From: Mesorhizobium onobrychidis
GTDB lineage: Bacteria > Pseudomonadota > Alphaproteobacteria > Rhizobiales > Rhizobiaceae
Assembly: GCF_024707545.1 (NCBI RefSeq)
Contig: NZ_CP062229.1
Coordinates: 434,001-498,000, forward strand
Reading direction: 5' to 3'
DNA length: 64,000 bases
Each line of letters opens with the position of its first letter. Position 1 is the stretch's first letter. Under the pieces are notes generated by a model. That model was not told where the DNA came from and made no database searches. It worked only from the letters and a program-made list of their open reading frames with translations. The translations under genes were made by a program, and so were the position numbers. Of the stretch, positions 27,010-34,644 are shown piece by piece.

Positions 27010-28887
27010 TCAGGCGGATTCAGGAGCCTTGGCCTTTGCGAGGTCCTGCAGGAACTCTTCCATCAGCGGCCTGTCACCGAACCGGCGGTAAGCGCGCTCT
27101 GCTTCCAGCGAGAATGCCGGATGCGCCTCGACCAGCTTTGCCATCGTCTGCTGGGCTGCCTCGACCTCGCCGCCCGCGCCCTGCAAAGCGGCCTGAATCA
27201 GAAGGCAGTTTGCATCGCGCGGCGCCCGGATCAGGCATTCTTCTATGACGGCGGAAGCCTCATCTCGGCGGTCAGCCGCGTAGAGCGCCTGCCCGTGCAC
27301 ATAGGCATAGTACTCGGGCGCCATGGGATGAAGGCGGCGGGCCCGCTCTGCGTTGGCGACGGCATCATCATATTCCCCGAAGCGAACCTGCGCCTTTGCA
27401 AGCGCCATCATGCTGTCGGGATCGTTAGGGTTGAGCTCCACAGCGCGCCGTGCGGCCTGCAAGCCGCCTGAATAGTCGCCCTGGAGGGCAAGCCCGAAGC
27501 TGATGACCTGATAGCCAAGGCCAAGATTGGGATCGAGACGGACCGCCTGCCGGGCTTCGCTAAGCCCAAGATGAAGTTCCGGCGCGTTTGCCCGGCCGCC
27601 ACCGCTGTGCGCCACGCTGGCGATAAAGGTCAGCGCGAGGCCTGCGCGGGCGGCCGCATAGGACGGGTCCATTTCAAGGGCGCGCTGGTAGAGGCCCCGC
27701 GCTTCCAGAATGTCCTGCGGGTCATTGGCGCCGTGCCGGTAGCGGTTGCGGGCCTGCAGCACGAGGTCATAGGCCTGCAGATTGTCGGTCGGGCGTTCCG
27801 CTGCCGCCGCCGCCTCGCTCCTGCCGATATAGGGCGCGATCTGCGCGACGATTTCAGTGGTCAGCTCGCTCTGGACGGTGAACACGTCGGCGACCTGCCG
27901 GTCAAAACTGCGCGACCACAGATGCGCGCCTGTCTTTACATCGATCAGCTGCGCCGACACGCGAAGCTGGTCGCCTTCACGGCGGGCGCTGCCTTCAACC
28001 ACATAATCAACGCCGAGCTTCGCCCCGAGCTTGCGCACGTCCGTATCCTGCCCGTGCACGGCGTAGGTGGAATCGCGCGCGATTACCTGCAGCTCTGAAT
28101 TGCGGGCAAGGGCTGTCGTCACATCCTCGGTCAGTCCGTCCGCGAAATATGATTGCTCGCCGCTGCCGCTCATCGCGGCAAAAGGCATGACCGCCACTGA
28201 CGGCCGGGGGTCGGCGCGGCTCTGGTCCATCGACAAGACCGCCGGGATGCGGCTGACCATGGCTGCCAGGGGGAGCGGCTGGATTTGGGTGCCAATGAGG
28301 ATGAGGGCTATGGCGGCCGCGACATAAGACCAGCGGGCGGCGGTGCTGCGCAGCACCTGCGGCACCTGCCGCCATGGCGACCACGGAGAGCCCGCGCGCC
28401 TTACGCGGTAGACATTGAGAAGTTCGGGAATGTTCTTGGCCCGCCTGCGGCCGATGCGAACGAACCTGTCCGCGCTGTTGCGGTCGGCCGCCATCACCAC
28501 GGCGCCGCTGACGAATATCTGCCCCGGATCGCACATGGCCTCAAGACGGGCAGCCACATTGACGCCGTCGCCGTAAACGTCGCCGTCATCTTCGATGACA
28601 TCGCCAAGATTGATGCCGATGCGCAGCTCGAAGGGCCCCTTGTCGAAGCCTTCCTGTATGGCCAGCGCCGCATCAACCGCTTCGTTGACGCTGGGAAACA
28701 TGGCGAGAAAGCCGTCTCCCGTCGTCTTGACGATGCGCCCGCCATGGCTGGCAATGGTCGGGTCAATGAGCTCATCAAAAACAGCGCGCAGCTTCGCGTA
28801 GGTGGAAGCCTCGTTTTCAGCCATCAGCAGGCTGTAGCCGACGATATCGGCGGCCATGATTGCCGCGAGCTTGCGTTCCATCAGCAT
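27010..28887 (-). CDS. Class III adenylate/guanylate cyclase with TolB-like and TPR regions
   Basis: This is a 625-aa protein. Residues 1-165 are a class III cyclase domain (KLAAIMAADIVGYSLLMAENE, TTGDGFLAMFPSVNEAVDAAL, RIGINLGDVIEDDGDVYGDGVNVAARLE), with the metal-binding Asp of ADIVGYS and GDGFLA present. A membrane segment follows at about 188-205 (SYVAAAIALILIGTQI). Residues 230-350 form a TolB-like region (PSVAVMPFAAMSGSGEQSYF, ADGLTEDVTTALARNSEL, VVEGSARREGDQLRVSAQL). The rest is TPR. It is likely a membrane-anchored cAMP synthase with a protein-interaction tail. Rhizobia carry many such genes. The start could also be the ATG two codons in. Confidence 0.88.
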   Translation of the reverse strand: MLMERKLAAIMAADIVGYSLLMAENEASTYAKLRAVFDELIDPTIASHGGRIVKTTGDGFLAMFPSVNEAVDAALAIQEGFDKGPFELRIGINLGDVIEDDGDVYGDGVNVAARLEAMCDPGQIFVSGAVVMAADRNSADRFVRIGRRRAKNIPELLNVYRVRRAGSPWSPWRQVPQVLRSTAARWSYVAAAIALILIGTQIQPLPLAAMVSRIPAVLSMDQSRADPRPSVAVMPFAAMSGSGEQSYFADGLTEDVTTALARNSELQVIARDSTYAVHGQDTDVRKLGAKLGVDYVVEGSARREGDQLRVSAQLIDVKTGAHLWSRSFDRQVADVFTVQSELTTEIVAQIAPYIGRSEAAAAAERPTDNLQAYDLVLQARNRYRHGANDPQDILEARGLYQRALEMDPSYAAARAGLALTFIASVAHSGGGRANAPELHLGLSEARQAVRLDPNLGLGYQVISFGLALQGDYSGGLQAARRAVELNPNDPDSMMALAKAQVRFGEYDDAVANAERARRLHPMAPEYYAYVHGQALYAADRRDEASAVIEECLIRAPRDANCLLIQAALQGAGGEVEAAQQTMAKLVEAHPAFSLEAERAYRRFGDRPLMEEFLQDLAKAKAPESA

Positions 28888-29232
28888 TATTCCTGAACGG
28901 CGGCCATGCAGGGACTACTACTCCTGACACTTAAGGCGACGCACGCCCCAAGACTAGACCCCTAATCCCGGATAGGCTTATCAACACAGCTCATAAATGC
29001 GTGATGATTGTGGCCTCGACATAAAACTGGGCACCGCTATGTCATTGCTGCGCCTATTGATTTCTGAGTTGCTGCTCGGAGGGAGCGGTCCGTCCTGCAC
29101 CGAAAGCGGGCCGCCAAGTTTGCGTTCCTAAGATTGACGCATCGGCGCCAAGACGACGGTTTTGCATCATGCTGACAAATTCTGTCATCGGGTTGTCGTA
29201 AGTTCGGTCATCGACAAGAAAAGGAACATACA
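28888..29232. other. Divergent gap between cyclase and NTF2-like gene
   Basis: These 345 bases hold no gene. GGGCACCGCTATGT at 29029-29042 is a direct repeat of 26971-26984. Promoters for the two divergent genes should lie here; no operator symmetry was identified with confidence. Confidence 0.4.
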
Positions 29233-29604
29233 ATGACCGACACCAAGGCTCTCAACATCGCCCGCACCTATTTCGATGGCATGGCGAACAAGGACATCGG
29301 CAAGATCATGTCCGTCGCTTCCGCCGACATTGTCTGCACGTCACCGATCGGGCAGACCGTCGGCACGGAGGCCTTCAGGGGCTTCCAGGAGGGTTTTGCC
29401 CGCATGATCAAAAAGCTGACGCTCGTGGCCGCGTTCGGCGACGGTCGGCACGCCGTCGTCGTCTATGAGACGGAGAGCCACCCGGTCCCGCACTCTACCG
29501 TGGCCGAATACCTCACGATCCACGACGACAAGATCGCCACAACGACCGTGATCTACGACGCCATGCCGTTTGCTGCCTACATGGCGACGGTGCAGCCGCA
29601 CTGA
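29233..29604 (+). CDS. SnoaL/NTF2-like protein
   Basis: This 123-aa NTF2-fold protein is distinct from the one at 6829. The pattern is ALNIARTYFDGMANKDIGKIMSVASADIVCTSPIG, then the barrel strands VAAFGDGRHAVVVYETESHP and VAEYLTIHDDKIATTTVIYDAMPF. AAGGAAC lies upstream of the ATG. It precedes a truncated NmrA-like gene and an MDR dehydrogenase on the same strand. Confidence 0.85.
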   Translation: MTDTKALNIARTYFDGMANKDIGKIMSVASADIVCTSPIGQTVGTEAFRGFQEGFARMIKKLTLVAAFGDGRHAVVVYETESHPVPHSTVAEYLTIHDDKIATTTVIYDAMPFAAYMATVQPH

Positions 29605-29702
29605 CCTCGCGCCGGCGTGCAAGCAGCCGCCGGGTAACCAAACCTCATCTCGAACGCAACGGGCGACGGCCGCTCTGCCGGCCGGTCGCCGAGGAGTTCC
29701 TC

Positions 29703-29882
29703 ATGATCATCATTACAGCGGCAACCGGCCGCTACGGGCGGCTCGTCGTCGACGCCCTGCTACGTCGCGGCGTTTCGGCCAACGAGATCGTGGCCGCCGT
29801 GCGCAACCCGGGAAGGCGGCTGCCAAGCACGCCGCTTGCCGATGTCGTCGCCGCGACACCCAAAAGGAACGGCCTGCTATGA
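29703..29882 (+). pseudogene. Truncated NmrA/QOR2-like NAD(P)-binding gene
   Basis: The 59-codon frame opens with a convincing Rossmann start (MIIITAATGRYGRLVVDALL, then RRGVSANEIVAAVRNPG). This is the N-terminus of quinone-oxidoreductase-2/NmrA-type proteins, normally about 280 aa. After AVRNPG the frame changes: homology (GKAA) continues for a few residues in the next frame and then all is lost. Its TGA overlaps the ATG of the following dehydrogenase (29879), so the remnant may still act as a translational leader for it. Confidence 0.7.
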
Positions 29883-30808
29883 AGCGGATTCAATATCATC
29901 AATATGGTGGGCCGGAGGCCATGAAGCTCGAGGATTTCGAGCTCCGTACGCCCGGCAAGGGCGAGGTGGCCGTGAAGGTCCACTTCGCCGCCATCAACCC
30001 GATCGACTGGAAGGTCCGTAACGGCTATCTGAAGATGGTGACGGGGAAGAGGTTTCCTCGTGCGCTGGGCAGCGACTTTTCGGGCGCGGTGATTTCGGTC
30101 GGCTTGGGCGTCACCCGCTTTAAGCCAGGTGACGCGGTGTTTGGGTCTGTCCAAATCAAGGATGGCGGCGCACTCGGCGAAGCCGTAATCGCGCCGGAGA
30201 CCTTTCTGGCCAAGAAGCCGGAAATCGTTTCCTTTGAGGACGCCGCGTGTCTTGGAACTCCTGGGATAACTGCGTGGAACGGCCTCGTTGATAAAGCGAA
30301 TCTGCAGCCGGGCGCTCGGGTCTTCATCAACGGCTGCACCGGCGCCGTGGGCGAATCCGCCGTTCAAATCGCGCTGATGCTCGGCGCAGAGGTCTCGGGA
30401 AGCTGCAGCGCGCAGCAGAAGCATCGCGTCGAGCAGATGGGAGTGAGCCGCGTCTACGATTATCGGACCACAGATCTGTCAAAGATCGAGGAGCGGTTTG
30501 ACGTCGTATATGACACGGCCGGGACGATGACCGTTGCGACGGGCCTCGGCTTGCTCCGGAAGGGCGGTGTGTTCCTCGACGATCCGACGCCGGGCAAATT
30601 CATTCGCGCGATCTTCAACCGGAGGCTCAAGCCGATTGTTTGCACGGCGCGGGCGGACATCCTCGATGGTCTTGCTAAGGCAGCTGATGAGAGACGGCTC
30701 CGCCTACCGATCGCTGAGGTGGTTCACCTCAAGGAAGCGATTCCGCTGGTCACCGCCCTCGAAGCGGGCCGCAGGCTGGGCGGTAAGAGCCTCGTTTCGA
30801 TGAGTTGA
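29879..30808 (+). CDS. NADP-dependent MDR-family oxidoreductase (quinone reductase-like)
   Basis: This 309-aa zinc-free medium-chain dehydrogenase has the GroES-like part with EVAVKVHFAAINPIDWKVRNG and ALGSDFSGAVISVGLGVTRFKPGDAVFG. The Rossmann part has GARVFINGCTGAVGESAVQIALMLGAEV. No structural-zinc cysteine cluster is seen. The ATG at 29879 overlaps the stop of the truncated NmrA-like frame. A WYL-type regulator follows on the same strand and may control it. Confidence 0.9.
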   Translation: MKRIQYHQYGGPEAMKLEDFELRTPGKGEVAVKVHFAAINPIDWKVRNGYLKMVTGKRFPRALGSDFSGAVISVGLGVTRFKPGDAVFGSVQIKDGGALGEAVIAPETFLAKKPEIVSFEDAACLGTPGITAWNGLVDKANLQPGARVFINGCTGAVGESAVQIALMLGAEVSGSCSAQQKHRVEQMGVSRVYDYRTTDLSKIEERFDVVYDTAGTMTVATGLGLLRKGGVFLDDPTPGKFIRAIFNRRLKPIVCTARADILDGLAKAADERRLRLPIAEVVHLKEAIPLVTALEAGRRLGGKSLVSMS

Positions 30809-30852
30809 GCAGGCCACTGCCAAAATTTGACATTGGCTGGTAGAATAGGCTG

Positions 30853-31554
30853 ATGACCAAGAGCAATCGGCTTTTCGATCTCATGCAGGTACTGCGCCGC
30901 CACCGCACGCCGGTGGCCGGCACGGTACTTGCACAAGAGGCCGGGGTCTCGTTGCGGACGATTTATCGCTACATTGCGGCCCTGCAGGCCATGGGCGCCG
31001 AAATCGACGGCGAGCCGGGCGTGGGTTACGTGCTGCGGCCAACGTTCCTGCTGCCACCTCTGATGTTCTCGGAACAGGAGTTGCAAGCAATTACCCTGGG
31101 AGCGCAGTGGGTGACCAGGCAGACCGACCCGGCCATGGCGCTGGCAGCCGATGACGTTCTGGCCAAGATCGGTGCTGTGCTTCCCGTCGAGCTTCGTCAC
31201 ATACTCCACGACAACGCCTTCCACGTCGGGCGGCGGAGGGAAGAGCCGCAGTCGGTGGACCTCCAGATGATCCGCCAGGCGACACGCGAGCAACGGAAAC
31301 TGTTCATCGCCTATCGCGATCCCAAGGGGACCGCGACGGAACGCACCATCTGGCCGATTTCACTCGGATTCGTCGAGACCCGCCGGTTCGTCGCAGGCTG
31401 GTGCGAACTGCGGCACGATTTTCGTCTGTTCCGCATCGACCGGATCGAGCACGCGGAACTCATGACGGATCGCTATCCGGGTCGGCGACGGGATCTCGTC
31501 AAGCAATGGCGGTCGCAGGTTGATGAGGAGGCAAAGTTGAACGCGACACCATAA
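30853..31554 (+). CDS. YafY-type HTH/WYL domain regulator
   Basis: This 233-aa protein has an N-terminal DeoR-like winged helix (SNRLFDLMQVLRRHRTPVAG, QEAGVSLRTIYRYIAALQAMGAEIDGEPGVGYVL) and a C-terminal WYL module (RKLFIAYRDPKGTATERTIWPISLGFVETRRFVAGWCELRHDFRLFRIDRI). Family members are ligand-responsive repressors or activators of adjacent dehydrogenase genes. It is 44 bp after the MDR gene and ends 99 bp before the tRNA-Arg copy. Confidence 0.92.
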   Translation: MTKSNRLFDLMQVLRRHRTPVAGTVLAQEAGVSLRTIYRYIAALQAMGAEIDGEPGVGYVLRPTFLLPPLMFSEQELQAITLGAQWVTRQTDPAMALAADDVLAKIGAVLPVELRHILHDNAFHVGRRREEPQSVDLQMIRQATREQRKLFIAYRDPKGTATERTIWPISLGFVETRRFVAGWCELRHDFRLFRIDRIEHAELMTDRYPGRRRDLVKQWRSQVDEEAKLNATP

Positions 31555-31653
31555 CGCCACTTGGATGCCGCGCCCGCGCGACAAGAGCAAGCTCAACGTC
31601 CGCTAATAGGGTCGCATGCGGGTGCCCACTTTTATTCCGGAGTGGTGGAAATT

Positions 31654-31730
31654 TGGCGCGCCGGACGAGATTCGAACTCCTGACCCCCAGATTCGTAGTC
31701 TGGTGCTCTATCCAGCTGAGCTACGGGCGC
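31654..31730 (-). tRNA. tRNA-Arg(ACG), variant copy with imperfect 3' stems
   Basis: The 77-nt cloverleaf including encoded CCA can be folded with a GCGCCCG acceptor 5' strand, a normal D arm, a CCAGA/TCTGG anticodon stem and a CTACGAA loop (anticodon ACG). Compared with the intact copy at 47202-47278 it differs at two bases only, both in the 3' part. They create a C-C mismatch at acceptor pair 6-67 and a G-G mismatch at T-stem pair 50-64. This pattern suggests that the 3' end was replaced during integration of an element. The copy may be poorly functional. Confidence 0.8.
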
Positions 31731-31744
31731 GCAACAGAACTTAT

Positions 31745-32118
31745 TTACGACGCTGTTCGTATCCTGCACAATTCATCCTCTTTCAGGTCGAGGGTCCCCG
31801 GACCTTCAAACCGATGGAGGTTGCTATGAACGATACTCTTGCATCGGCCCCGCATCAGGCAGCGCGGCCGGGGACGCCCGTGGAGCCGGCGGAAATGTCG
31901 CGTCGGCACCTGACGACCCTGCGAAGCATTATCGCGGCCTGGGACGAGCGGAAACGCTTTCGCTGGGAACTTGAGCAGATGTCGAAGGACAATCCCCATT
32001 TGATCGACGATATCGGTCTGACGAGACGGCAGGTCGAGGCAGAGATCGCCAAGCCCTTCTTGCGGCGATAATCCTCGTCGGCTCACGGCCGCGAAGCCGA
32101 TACCGTCATCCTCGTCCT
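31745..32118. repeat. Segmental duplication copy 2 (DUF1127 gene and flanks)
   Basis: This is the partner of 21987-22367. It begins 14 bp beyond the 5' end of the variant tRNA-Arg gene, so this copy is physically linked to the integration hot spot. Confidence 0.85.
31826..32071 (+). CDS. DUF1127 small basic protein (copy 2)
   Basis: This 81-aa paralogue of the protein at 22069 has an identical C-terminal 40 residues apart from the third-last residue (Leu for Trp). Changes cluster in the first 35 residues, with two residues lost at YYS. GGAGG lies 5 nt before the ATG. Both copies look translatable, so dosage or diverged regulation is possible. Confidence 0.9.
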   Translation: MNDTLASAPHQAARPGTPVEPAEMSRRHLTTLRSIIAAWDERKRFRWELEQMSKDNPHLIDDIGLTRRQVEAEIAKPFLRR

Positions 32119-32209
32119 GGGTGCGCCAAAAGCATTTAGATACGAGAAGCTGGGCCGCCGACCCGATCCCAAAACGGGACTTCGCGTGCGTCAGCGGGGC
32201 GGCTTTTCC

Positions 32210-32482
32210 TTAGTCGTCGTCATCATCATCCATGTAGCGGTCGCGATAGCGGCGACGATCATAGTCCTGGTAACGACGGGTGGATCGGTCCTCCTGGTAA
32301 ACCCTGCGTTTGACGTAGGTCTCACAATAGTCATCTTCACAGTAGGTCTCGACAATCCGCTCACGCACAACGCCATTGTTCGACGAGCTATTCGAGCTTG
32401 TGTTCGAGGACTGACTGTCCGCGTGGGCAACGACTGTCGCCATCATCGTCGCTGATGTCAGCAGTAGGAACTTCATACGCAT
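32210..32482 (-). CDS. Small exported protein with acidic tail
   Basis: This is a 90-aa protein of unknown function. A signal peptide (MKFLLLTSATMMATVVAHA) is followed by a Ser/Asn-rich linker (SQSSNTSSNSSSNNG), a middle part with two Cys (ETYCEDDYCETYVKRRVY), a basic Arg/Tyr-rich stretch and a terminal run of Asp. GGAGG sits 5 nt before the ATG at 32482. A disulfide between the two Cys is likely in the periplasm. No family was recognised. Confidence 0.7.
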   Translation of the reverse strand: MRMKFLLLTSATMMATVVAHADSQSSNTSSNSSSNNGVVRERIVETYCEDDYCETYVKRRVYQEDRSTRRYQDYDRRRYRDRYMDDDDDD

Positions 32483-32635
32483 GGCTGCCTCCATATTGAC
32501 TAGATAGCGCAACTCAAAGCCAAGTCGAGGTGAACTCACAATCAACGGCTCGGCACGCGGAGCATGCACTGCAGTCTGGCCCAAAGAAGTGGCTTTCGGC
32601 CGAGTTCGCCGTCAGAGGTCCGTAGAACAGTGTAG

Positions 32636-32669
32636 ATTTGGAGAGATTCGAACTCCTGACCCCCAGATT
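32636..32669 (-). repeat. att-like remnant C: internal 3' part of tRNA-Arg
   Basis: The 27 bases at 32643-32669 are identical to the T-arm, variable loop and 3' anticodon-stem strand of tRNA-Arg(ACG). The match breaks inside the anticodon loop, as in remnant D. The outer 3' acceptor end is degraded. The next 55 bases share ordered words (AGTTAA, AAAATA, AAATCAA, CGTTT) with the flank of remnant D. Confidence 0.75.
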
Positions 32670-32709
32670 GGCAGTTAATGTGTCAAAATAGATGTTCCAA
32701 ATCAATAAT

Positions 32710-33840
32710 TTAGTCAAAAACTTCGTTTTTCGAAGGCCATGGGAAACCAACATCATGGGACGCATCGAGCAGAGGTTTCGTCTCGAGCACCCGGTTCTGT
32801 TCGCGCGATTGATCCAGCGGTTGGCGATTGAGCAGCAGGGAATCGCCGAATTCATGCGTGCGATATCGGTGCTCGGCGAAGGATGCGGAAGCCTTGGCGA
32901 GCAGAGAATCGTCGGCAAAGGCGCGCAGGAGCTCGAAATGGCTTTCGCCGGGCTGGTGGACGCCAGTGAGAATTGCATCAACCACGCGAAGTGGCGTGCC
33001 CCGCGCGATGCGCCCTGTCGCAATGCCATTTCCGGCACGCACCTTGCCGTCGGGATTGGCAGCTGCCTCAAGCGCGCGCACCACGCTCGTGCCGATCGCG
33101 ATGATGCGGCTGCCGCGGAGCTTCGCCCGCGCGACCTGCGCCGCGGCGCGCTCAGAGATGCGGTACGGCTCGTCGAATGGGGGTCGCAAATCGAGCGCGG
33201 GATCGCCGGTGGAAGAAACGCCCGCGGCATGCGTGAGTGTTGCGAAGCTGACGTCGCGCCGACGCCAGGCTTGGAGCGTGCGCCAGTCGAGCGCAAAGCC
33301 TGCCGACGGCGCCTCGAACGCGACCGGCCCCGCGGCAATCTTCGTCCAGACATCCCACAGTGCCAACGGCTCGGGAACATGCGCGTATTGAATCGGCCGG
33401 CCGTGCCGTGCCAGTCCAGCAAGTACCGCTGCGCGGTTGCCTTGGAAGCGCAGCTCGAGAAGGCGAGGATGGTCGAGAAGGCGCTCTACGAAGGCTTCAA
33501 GCGGGCCGAGCCGAAGGCGGTCGCCTGGTGACAGCGGCGGCGGAGGCAGCCGGTCTTCCGTGCGCGTGCGGTGATCGCCCGCGCCGAAGGCAATAGCCAC
33601 GAAGCGCGTTGGATCGGGAAGTGACCGCCAGCCTGCCAGGCGAATCTCGATCGCCTCGTCGCTGGGGACATGCGTGCCGTGCAAGCTGGCAGGCAAGGTC
33701 GCGGCGTCATTGGCGACGACCAGATCGCCGGGATCGAATAGCGTCGCGAGTCCAGCGCGCGACAGGTCGCGCATCGTGCCGTCTGCCTCGACGACGAACA
33801 GCCTGGCGGAGCGCCGATCGGGACGGTCGGCGGCAATCAT
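32710..33840 (-). CDS. QueA-like S-adenosylmethionine:tRNA ribosyltransferase-isomerase family protein
   Basis: This 376-aa protein is of the QueA family, whose standard member adds the cyclopentene part of queuosine to tRNA using SAM. The order of motifs fits: RLFVVEADGTMRDLSRAGL, LFDPGDLVVANDAATLPASLHG, then ALDLRPPFDEPYRISERAAAQV, the IAIGTSVVRALEAAA strand and GTPLRVVDAILTGVHQPGESHFELLRAFA. The N-terminal FDYxLPxExIAQ segment is absent, marking a paralogue branch. The last 39 residues (after HEFGDSLLL) extend beyond the usual end, up to 41 bp from att remnant C, and are probably junction sequence. Its ATG overlaps the SDR stop by 4 bp (ATGA). A SoxR-type promoter drives the pair. Confidence 0.85.
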   Translation of the reverse strand: MIAADRPDRRSARLFVVEADGTMRDLSRAGLATLFDPGDLVVANDAATLPASLHGTHVPSDEAIEIRLAGWRSLPDPTRFVAIAFGAGDHRTRTEDRLPPPPLSPGDRLRLGPLEAFVERLLDHPRLLELRFQGNRAAVLAGLARHGRPIQYAHVPEPLALWDVWTKIAAGPVAFEAPSAGFALDWRTLQAWRRRDVSFATLTHAAGVSSTGDPALDLRPPFDEPYRISERAAAQVARAKLRGSRIIAIGTSVVRALEAAANPDGKVRAGNGIATGRIARGTPLRVVDAILTGVHQPGESHFELLRAFADDSLLAKASASFAEHRYRTHEFGDSLLLNRQPLDQSREQNRVLETKPLLDASHDVGFPWPSKNEVFD

Positions 33841-34559
33841 CCGTGTGTCCCGGCGAGAATCGTTGCGCGGACCGGCAACGCGTCGAGCACCTTTTCGATG
33901 ATCTCGGCAGCAGCCAACTCGGGACGCTTCAATGTCGACGGATCGGCGCCAGGAACCGCCAGCGCGTGCAGCGGGGTATCCATGTCGCCGGGATCGAGTG
34001 CGAGGAGCCGGATGCCGTCGGCCTTCGCCTCCTCGTCCCAAATCGCCGTCAGATGGGCAAGAGCGGCCTTGCTCGCGCCATACGCGCCCCAGCCGGGATA
34101 GGCGTTCACCGCTGCGTCGCTGGAGATGTTGATCACAAGAGCGCCACGGCCCTCGCGTGCGGACGCGGCAAGCGCACCGAACAGGGCTTTCGTTAGCCGG
34201 AACGCGCCGGCGAGATTGACCGCGAGCGCTTTTTCCAGCTCCTCGCACTCGGTATCGGCAAGAAGCGCCAGAGGAACAGGGCCGAGGCTCGACGCATTGT
34301 TGATCAGGACATCGAGTCCGCCGAGGCTCGCGGTGACTTGCAACGCGATCGGGTAGATGTCTTCCTTCTTGCCGACGTCGCCGACAATGCCGTGCGCGCC
34401 GGTCTCGTCGCCGATGCGTTCGACGTCTGCGGTGGTGCGTGCGACGAAGGCGACGGACGCGCCCTGCTCGGCAAGCTGCCGCACAAGCGCCAGTCCGAGG
34501 CCGGACGTGCCGCCCGTGACCGCCACGCGAAGTCCCTGAAGATCAATATTCGTCTGCAT
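33837..34559 (-). CDS. Short-chain dehydrogenase/reductase, first gene of SoxR-controlled operon
   Basis: This 240-aa SDR has TGGTSGLG at residues 15-22, ARTTADVER after strand 2, NNASSLG, and the catalytic residues in INISSDAAVNAYPGWGAYGASKAA. The PGDMDTPLH tail is typical. The start at 34559 has GGAG 8 nt upstream; the frame extension to 34583 runs into the promoter. It is translationally coupled to the QueA-like gene and expressed from the promoter at 34590-34620. Confidence 0.9.
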   Translation of the reverse strand: MQTNIDLQGLRVAVTGGTSGLGLALVRQLAEQGASVAFVARTTADVERIGDETGAHGIVGDVGKKEDIYPIALQVTASLGGLDVLINNASSLGPVPLALLADTECEELEKALAVNLAGAFRLTKALFGALAASAREGRGALVINISSDAAVNAYPGWGAYGASKAALAHLTAIWDEEAKADGIRLLALDPGDMDTPLHALAVPGADPSTLKRPELAAAEIIEKVLDALPVRATILAGTHG

Positions 34560-34589
34560 TGCCGGTGCTCCTTCAATCTGCACGGCCTG

Positions 34590-34620
34590 TTGCTACAAGT
34601 TCAAGTTAACTTGAAGTCAA
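34590..34620 (-). promoter_or_regulatory. soxR box: SoxR-type promoter with perfect palindromic operator
   Basis: On the minus strand TTGACT (34620-34615) and TAGCAA (34595-34590) are separated by 19 bp, the over-long spacer that MerR-family activators require. The spacer lies over the 16-bp perfect palindrome TTCAAGTTAACTTGAA (34600-34615), closely matching the known SoxR operator core (CAAGTTAACTTG). The promoter points at the SDR/QueA-like operon; the soxR gene is on the other side. Confidence 0.85.
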
Positions 34621-34644
34621 GTGGGAATCGTGCTTTCGTTACGC

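Noticed and set aside
31616..31825. Extension of the DUF1127 frame upstream through the tRNA
   Set aside because: It reads across the tRNA gene antisense; the real start has a good ribosome site at 31826.
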